From Hoplostethus atlanticus (Eukaryota; Chordata; Actinopteri; Trachichthyiformes; Trachichthyidae): a stretch of DNA of 64,000 nt. The position numbers and the translations under genes were made by a program. The stretch is from assembly GCA_034670405.1 (NCBI GenBank), contig JAXDDX010000001.1, positions 12,257,501 to 12,321,500 on the forward strand, read 5' to 3'. Shown piece by piece: positions 28,985 to 38,333 of the stretch (positions within the stretch are counted from its first letter, which is position 1; each line of letters starts with the position of its first letter). The notes under the pieces were generated by a model, which saw nothing but the letters and a program-made list of their open reading frames with translations, searched no databases and was not told where the DNA came from.

Positions 28985-31230
28985 CCTACCTACCTACCTA
29001 CCTACCTACCTACCTACCTATCTACCTACCTATCTATCTACCTACCTACCTACCTACCTATCTATCTATCCATCCTGGGTCTCAGGTGAGGCTACTGTTA
29101 CACACACACACACACACACAAACACAGCCCAGAAAAATCTGAATAAAAAACCTCTGATGCAACACTATCTGTTTGTGTCTTCTAAAAATAACATTTCTGC
29201 TGAGTTTCACATCTCTCTAAATGCAGCACATTACAAATCTCGCAATGTCTGCCTACACACACACACACACACACTTGGCTGTATCCTCTCCACGCTGAAA
29301 CACAGTGAGAGGAATGGTCAGGAATAGCGCTGGACCAATGTATTACAACCATCTGCTCCTTTCCTTTCCCCGGCCGCATGAAAACAACCTCATTTCCACC
29401 ATCGGGAAGCGGCGCGTTTGACGGCGAGATAATAGAGTTGCATGGTTCTCGCTTTGCTGAGGCAGGTGAATCTCCATGTCAAATGCAGCCAGAGTGAAAA
29501 GCTTGCATTTTGTGCAGCATCTCATTTGTTAAAAAAAAAAATATTAAAAATGAAAAGAACAGAGGGTGGGGGTGGAGGTGTCAATTCTTTCAGGAAAGAG
29601 CAAGCTGAAATGTGAGAGGGAGAGGAGGAGTCGCCAAGGAGGAAGGAGGATGAAAGTGCAGCAGCATCAGAGCTACCGTCTTGTTAAGAAAGCCATGTGG
29701 TGATCCAGACAGAGGTGGGGAATCTAAAACTCGTCCTCCGTGTAAACTCTGCTTCATACATGCGTTTTCTCACCCCTCCTCACCTCGTGGGAAACAACTA
29801 TTACCAGGTAATTATCCTCTGGTGCAGCTGTCCCCTCTGCTGTTGCTGCTGACCTTGCATGACAACCGTTTCTCTCTGCTCTCTTTATGGTTCACACACC
29901 TTCCCTCTCCCTCTCTCTCTCTCTCTCTCTCCCCTTTGTCCCCTCCGCTCTCTGGAGGCGGGAGTATGCTGATGGGAGTTGTCATTATTTGCTGTGCCAT
30001 TATTGTTGTCGTTGCCATTGCGGCTGCTGCTGTCAGTGTCAGCCTTAGCACAACGAGAGCGCCGCTGCGGGCCGAGCAAGACACCTAGCCAAGGAGTCAG
30101 CCAAGCAGCCAGACAGAAACAGCCGGTTGTCCTGCAGCAACGAGGGCCGAGGGGTGTGTTGGATGGTTACCGACAGGGATGGAGGCGAAGGATTGCATTG
30201 AGGGAATACGAGCTGGGTTGGTGTACCTGGGAGGAACAATTCTGCCTGGTCCTGAAATGAGCACAATGTCTTGAAATCCAAATATATGCTCATGCACAAA
30301 AAGTGAGAGCAATAAATTTGCCCGCCACAAAAGGATTGCACGGAGGAGACAGAGGTAGAGACAGATGTGGTCAGACAGTGACATGAGTGGAAAGTGGAAA
30401 ACCTTCATCACTGATACTGCACTGAGTTAGATGCGTTGCGCTCGGGAGCTCAGTGTCACATTTTGTCAGGGGGGCAGAATTTGTAGCGGCGCCCCCTGAG
30501 AGCCCGGTGGCAACCTAATCCCTTTAGAGGGAAGGACGATTGACAACTGTGCAGGTTCAGATTTACATGTATCAAAGGCAATAGTAGCCAAGGGGTCGGG
30601 GGGGGGGTTGAGATGTAAAAGGGAAAAGCGATTCTCTCGGTGGTTACTCGGTGGAACGACAGGAAATGACCCCGAGGTAGGAGCTGTCCCAAAACACAAG
30701 AGCGTAGATGGAAGATGGAGGCTGAGGGTAAAGAGAAGTGAGCTTTCAAAGACGTCGCCGCTTCAAATCCCTGACTGGGCTGGGAGTATCGAGACGAGAC
30801 GTACCCTTGAGCTAGGCACTTAACCTTAACCTGCAATTAAACTTCCAGATGTGACATCCTCCATGGTAACGCTCCTCCTCCCTGCAGCGGTTCCCACTGC
30901 TGTAAATACAAATTAAGCTCTTCAAAATAAAATACAAAAGAATGAATTTGTGAGAAATAAGAGAAATGACAGAAGTCAGTAAGAAGCAGAAGAAACAAAC
31001 TAGGAAAAAAAATAATTGAGCGACAGAAAATATTCACTTCCCAGTCAGCGCTGAACTTTCAAAACATCAACAACTCTGAGTTTTCTATCAACTGTATTAG
31101 AGTGATAAAGGGGATAAACAAGAACAAGCGCAGTGAATACTAAAACAAGCTAGTCAATTATCGGCATGCCAAGTTAAATTTCAATTCACACTGGTTGAGT
31201 TCCCCTCAAAACAAGTGAGCACAAATACAA

Positions 31231-31281
<51 letters not shown>

Positions 31282-31484
31282 CTCCAAAGTAAACTATAAA
31301 AACTTTCCTTTTCTCTCGAATATCTTTCCTCATGACTGGCCACAATAGCGAGAAGGGAACAGTGTTTTGACAGCCCTTAGAGAGCGATGCCGCGCTCCTT
31401 CACAAACCAGCTCACATGGTAATCAACCCAGAGAGCAGGCCTTTGAAACGCAAAACAAAAGAACGACAAAGTGCAGCTCTCGCC

Positions 31485-31550
<66 letters not shown>

Positions 31551-32547
31551 CTTTTCTGCCATGGATGCCGCCTTCTCCGCGTCTCCTGAACTTCAAGCGG
31601 GGAGATAAGACAAGCGATGACGACAGCCAGATGTAAACGGAAACTTGGGATGATCGGTGAGACGGGCCAAGTACAGACGGAATGCGGGGACGGGGGACAA
31701 AAAGATACGCCGCCGTGATAAAACAGAAGAAAAGAAGTCAAGGAAGGGAAGATGCACCGCGCAGCTCAACCAAACAAAGCGAACAAGGCACTACCGCGGC
31801 TTCCACAACGGGGGCCGCTGTTTGCCGGGGTCGCTGTCGGACCTGCAGGGGGGGGGGGGGCCGTATCACCGCCGCCATCATCGCATCCCTCGGTCCCTTT
31901 ATTCTCTTAAGATATATATCGCTAGTTGTAAAGAGAGATGAAGCTGGGGGTTTATTTTTATCTAAATGCCACCCTAGACGTGTTGGTAGAAGCCCCTTAA
32001 ATGTCATCGTGAAGAAGAAAATAAATAAAAAAAGCCGCCAAAGTTTCTCGCGCTCAAACTTTACTCGGCGAGCTCTTCTTATAAATGGAGATGAATTCAT
32101 ATCCCGCCTCCAGAAGCCGCTCCGAGTAAATATTCATGGGCGTGTGATGAATGGCAACGAGGCGCACAATGGGTGGATTGAAAAGAAAACAGGGGGGCGA
32201 GAGGAACGGGATTGGAAATGATGGAGAAAGATACACAGACGGGTGGGTATATATATACAAAGTCACGGTCAATTTACTCTCATATCGGTGCATCCGTAGC
32301 CGTGACATTTCCACACAGCTGTAAAACATCGGCGAAGCTTTATATTGGAATGCAACCGGCATCCCTTAGCGTCCTCGCCGCCACGCCGCCACGCCGCCAC
32401 GCCGCCTCGCTCCTGTCCCCCAGTCTCTAGTCCCTCTCCTCTCTGATCTATTCTCTGCCTTTGCTGCAAGCCAGCACGGTCTGGAGGAGAGGTGACCTTT
32501 TCCATTAACCACCACTACAGAAAGCTCATTCAGAGCAGCAGGGAGCG

Positions 32548-32599
<52 letters not shown>

Positions 32600-33516
32600 C
32601 TTTGATGATTGATTGAAACCCTGCAAGGTCTGGATCGCTTACAGTAAGGCAACACCAGAGCCGATACAGCCCAGCGCTGCATAGAAACCCTGTGTAAAGA
32701 AATCCTTCTGCAGAGGTGGGGAGTAAAGAGCGGAGCCGGGGGCTGGGCGCAAGGGAGGGAGGGGAGGAGGGGGGGGTGGACTGACAAACCTTATCACCAG
32801 TAGGATCCTGACCGCGTACAGCCGACACTACCTGGCATATGCCTCGCATTGCTCTGCTTCTTTCTATCTAATTCTCTCTCTCTCTCTCTCCGCCCTGTTT
32901 CGTGTTTCTATGAACTCGCCGCCGCCACCCTCTTTCCCTCTCTGACTCACGTTCCTCCTCTGTCTCTCCCAGCGGTGTCTCTCGGCAAATTGTCCAAACT
33001 GTGTGTGTGGGCTTTTATGAGAGCGTCTACCGAGGAAAATGGCTCTTAATTAGGACTTGATGGCGTTGTTTAACAGTGTGACTGCTGCATTTATTAGTCA
33101 CCCCTGCTGTACGAGCTGGCTGCAACCTGAACGGCTCGCCACAGAGTGAACTTGATCAAACGCGTACACGTCTAACGTCGCGGCGCTGCTCTGTGTACAA
33201 ACAGACCAAATTGATGGTTAGGGTTGGGTCCATTATTAGTCACAGCCACATCCTCTCCTGATGCATCCTGCTGCCATGACCCACCTGTTGAGTGAGAAGG
33301 GTGTCCTTCTTCTGCCCCGTCCTTCCCCCCCACCCCCCACCCTCCCCCCCCCCACGCCCTCTCCATCCCTGGCAAGCATGCCGGCGGGCAGACAGTGCCA
33401 TCATTCAGCCGCTTCCTCCTCTGCTCGGCTAAACACTGGGGCTAAAGTGCAGACGGCAGCGAGATTGGGGGAGGAGGCGCGCGCTCGCAGAGACATGCCT
33501 TTCGCACGCTCGGAGA

Positions 33517-33552
<36 letters not shown>

Positions 33553-36500
33553 GACGTTTTCCTCTCTTGTCCACTAAATCTCTCTGTTTCACTCATTCAC
33601 TCACTCTCACACGCACAGGCAAATCTCCTGCGGCAAAGCCATGGCAGCGGTCCAGAACTCTGGTTTGCGTGGGGCAGAGTTGGTACCTGGATGGTGGCTT
33701 GTTAGGCAGGCCAACACAAATTTCATTAACCCCGGGGTTAACACACTCTGGGCTCCCTACCTCTTCTCTCTCTCTCTCTCTCTCTCCTTCCTTCCTTCCT
33801 AGCCTCTCCTCCTCCCCCTCCATCCCTCTATCTACATCTGTTGTGCACAGTGTTGAAGAGTCAAGCAAATGCACCGTGGGTGTGCGAATGCAATGCATCC
33901 TGGGGGTGAGGTATTTTAAAGAGCTGTTATAGATTCTGTCCAATAGCACTGTGCGTTCACTGGACCACTGACTAGAAAATAGAAAACGTACCAAAGAGAC
34001 GAGAGAGTGAGTGTGTGTGTGTGCGTGAGAGAGAGAGAGAGACAACATGGCATGCAAGTGAATGTACCTGCAAATGTGAGTGTGTGCCCATGTGTGTACG
34101 CACAAAAGGAGAGAGTGAGGTAGTATTTTTTTTTTTTTTCCCTCTCAATCCTCCTGTTGTCTCCAACCACCCCCGGGAAGATCCGGCGGCGTCTGAGACA
34201 GGATGGTGTGTGTGAGTTGCTCGCACGGGGAAATCCTTCATCCTAGCAGTGGAATTACCAGGGGAGTGAGATTTACTGGGCTGGTCAGATAAGCTGTGGG
34301 CAGATTCATGGCTGAGCCTCTGACAGTCCTCACCCCGGCTCTCCAGGCACAGACCTACACCGGACTGGCTGCAGGCCCACTGCCACATGCGTACGCCTTT
34401 ATGAGATTGTTCCTCATATTAAATAAGATGTCGAAAAAAAATGTATTTTATCAATGGCCGTTTCAGTATATTGGTAGTGTATTATCATAACACTTCTATA
34501 ATATAGCAAAGACAGATGCTTTTGTGATCGCAGCACTGAAAACATCCAGGTTTCAGCGGCAGTAACTTCCATCTGGAAATGGAATTATACTAGAAATATA
34601 ACTTTTATCAGAAATATACCGCCCACACTGGACCGGCCTAATGGTAAAGCACTAAAGAATACAAACCATCAAACCTTAGCAGTGCAGGTACACTTTCATA
34701 ATTCACTCCTTTCAGAATTTCTCCAGTGATGAAAAGCTTTTTTTCCCCCATTTTCATCTAATTCACAAAGCCTCTCCTAGGGTGATGTATAAGGCACAGG
34801 ATTCCTAAATTGAAGGCAATCTTTAAAAGCTGCACCACCCAGCTGGGTTCACACGTGTCCCGGGTTTAACATGCCCAAACTACTTAGCCGCTGCAGATTG
34901 CTCCCACGCTGGGCTCGGCGCTCCTGTAAAAGCTGCTGAATTCAACTCTGTCTGAAACACACCTAAGATATACAACATGATTGCCTTGGAAATTGCTTCT
35001 TCTTGGTATGTAGATTCTTTCTTTGTGGTTTTTTTTCCGGTTCTTTTTTTCCCATGAACACCTGTTCCCTTTCATTAAAGGTGGTGGAAAGCACAGGGGG
35101 GCTGAATTATTCACAAATCTGAAAAGGTAATTGATGATACACACCGTTGCATTGAATAAATGATGATGTGAATCGGTAATGTGTGTGTGTGCGTGTGCGT
35201 GTGCGCACGTACACCAGGGTGGTGTCCGTTACCATTTTGCCAGCAGACTGGTCATGGCCAAGGTAAAGCTGACCGACCGTGAGAACCACAAGAGCTAAAA
35301 TTAGTGAGAAGTGACATCGGAGGGCATGGTTACCATGACAGCAAGCCAGGCTGAGAGCTGCTGCCGAGATAGAGCAACAAACCAAATCCAACTTGATACT
35401 GAACTGTAACTATAGCCAAGTGCCTGTGTGCTGTTCAGTGAGGCTTTCTCACCGTTCTCTCAAGAGGTCTTGCCACAACACTACGACCCTACATCCTGTA
35501 CCATGTAGAGTACACACGTCTCGTAGCTACACTCAGTCTCTCGGAGGATATCCGATGCCTTGGTCAAGAACTATGAACGCATCGGGATTCATAAAGTGAG
35601 CCGACTGGCTCCCCGACACGATACTACGTGTCCCTCTCCCATATGTTGTCTCCCTGGGTAACCAAGCAGCCAATCTGTCGAGGCTCCTGAGACTTCCTCC
35701 CTCTGCTTTCCGCTTTACCACCGCGGAGTGATGTCAAGCTAAACGTTGGCTTGCCTAACCTACATGACATTAAATATATTATGTGCTATTATACAGTATA
35801 TACATAGTTGTGTACCGTGTGTGTGTGTGTGTGGGTGTGTGTGGGAGTGGGTGGGTGTGCATGCCTCCACATGTGTAATCATGGATAATCAATAGAGGCC
35901 TGTATCCAGCCGCCAGCCTCCTCCTCTTCAGTGGACCTGTTGATGCTGGAAAACAGGGGGGCTGTTGTGCGACTGGGTGGCCACATAAATGTGGCTCTCA
36001 TCTAAAATGCACTGCGGCGCTGCCTGCCAACTCACTTCCTCATTGAAATTCTGATTAAATAAGGCCAGTGCGGCCGGTGCGCAATCCGCAAACTATTTAA
36101 TTACACCTTTTTTGGCTTTTCCCATCGTCGAAGTTACAATAGTGTTTTTTTCGTTTTCAAGAAAATAAAAATAAAAGCCATAAAGAAATGTCCTGTCTGC
36201 ATTGTTCATTGTGCACATAATGACCCTTCCCAAACCGGCCCGTTCATGGACGCTGAACTGAAGAAGTGCCCTGCAGGCTTATGTGAACGACACAAGAGAG
36301 TGTGTGTGTGTGAGTCGTATGTGCACTACGGTGACGTCAGTGAGGAAAAGCAGCCTCTAGACACGCAATTTCCTCTTCGTACAGCAAAGCACAGTGATGT
36401 CGCACAGTCTGGGAAGTGACTCTCAAAACCTCTGCAGTCTAGTGCCTAGAGATAGTGTTTAGCTCCCCTGCCTCTGGAGCTGTATGTGCGCCGTCACTGG

Positions 36501-38296
36501 CCTACTCTTTACTTTCTCACTGTCTAAATAAAGAAGTACGAAAGGTGAGCGGGCTGCCGACTCTCCTTTAAAAACAAGGCAGTCTATAGCACAGCTCCAT
36601 GGCACACACTGATTAAATAATTCAGTGATTGAAAATGATGGCCCGTTTCAACGTAGCGGTGGCTGGGTTACCGCTCTGCACGGTTACAATTCTGAATCCA
36701 AATGACCCAATGGTGCTTTCGGGGTGATTGATTTCTTTACCTATCAATCAAAGCGCGCTATTAACAGGCACGGCGGTGAATGACACTTTAATAGTCCTCG
36801 TAAGTAATGATCAGTCAATCAAGCTGCTTCGCTGAAAGTGTGCAAACCGATGCTAATCGGAGCGCTGCAGTCGTCATCACATACGCTGGGTTGGAAATGG
36901 GATGAGTTAGGAATGTCACGCCTCTTTTAGACGGGAAACCCTTTCAGCGCCGGCACAGAAACGTCACCTACTAGGCGAGCACACCGAGGGAGAGTGTTGT
37001 ACTGTTGGTCATCCACTGAAGCAGTTGGAGGTCGAGTGCCTTGCTCAAGGACACTGATGAAAGCTGCTACCCCATCCAATCCACAAAATTGAACCTGACA
37101 TTTTCCAGTAAGAAGGCCTCTAATCTAAGTTTGTGGCCACCGCTGCACCAACAGGTGAGCCGACAGGTGAGTCAACTGCCTGAGAGACAGATAGGCATCA
37201 AGTCATCTGCCGTGAACAGGCTTTTCCCTGCATCTCAAATGATCATCCTCAACGGAGCACTTGACGCCAAGATATTTATACGTCTCGTAAGTCTTCTGGT
37301 CATGTGCCAAGAAGACATTATACTGCAGATGAAGTACGAGCAGCGAGCGGTCTCGCGCTGGAGCTCGCTCGAGTAGAAGGGAAGACGACGTGGCTGGGAT
37401 AAATCGAATTTAGTCAAAAGACAGGGATGAGCGGAAGGAAAATTTGACAAATTGTCATCGCCTATGAGGACGAGAGAAGTCTCAGCCCCAAAAAGGAAAT
37501 CACATTATTTCTACCTGCCCGATCTCAGTACCGGGAATCAATAAAGAGTCTCGTGTGCAGAGAATACCGCCAGCCTGATATGAATATTTACACACTTCAT
37601 AGAGCCCCTTTTCCAGTAATGGCTACATCTCACTTAGAAACCCTCGGAGTGAGAGGGGACATGTTATTCATAAGAGGTTAAGTGAGTTGACCTGCCCAAA
37701 TGGCTGCTAAATGGAAGACAGTCAATTAGACGCACAGCACAGCACAACGGCTTCCTTCCTCGCCAGACGGGCAAAGTAGAGAAGTCAAACAGACCATTAG
37801 TGTAATTCTTGAAAAGAGGAAGGGAATAAGATCAGACACGCAGGCAGGAGTCGAGTTCTGTGATGCCAGAGAATGAAAGGGATTGTTTCCGTTTTTGGCT
37901 ACGTTGGCGCAAACTCAGCAGGGGGGGGGTTAAAAGCTCTTTAATTTTCTGTTTGTTGTGATGACAGCTAGAGAGCACCACTAGCACTGCCCGCCCCTCT
38001 TCAACTCCACCTGGGCGTGTGTGTGTGTGTGTGTGTGTGTAGATGTATGCATGTATGAGATCGCAGGAAGAAAAGGTGAAGAATATGTGGCAAGAGCGAC
38101 AATATGAGACGAGACCGACTGACACCATCGTTTAGGCTAAACTGTGAACTCACAAATTCTCACAAATCCAAACTAACACTTTAGCCGCAGTCGCTATACA
38201 CACACAACAAGTCAGGGCAGCAACACGTAGCCCTCAATCTTGCTCAATGAGCCGGGAAAACCCCACAACTTACATCAGACAGAACAAAATGGTCCC

Positions 38297-38333
<37 letters not shown>

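Noticed and set aside
28316..29142. Two overlapping plus-strand frames of 257 and 267 codons
   Set aside because: They are translations of the CTAT/CTAC array, which has no stop in any frame; composition is only Tyr, Leu, Ser, Ile, Pro and Thr.
31682..32221. A 179-codon plus-strand frame
   Set aside because: No domain-like pattern, runs through a G12 tract, no splice or start context. More likely non-coding sequence that happens to be open.
33261..33932. A 223-codon plus-strand frame
   Set aside because: Crosses CA, CT and C-rich tracts; Pro/Ser/Thr/His-rich composition is explained by the repeats.
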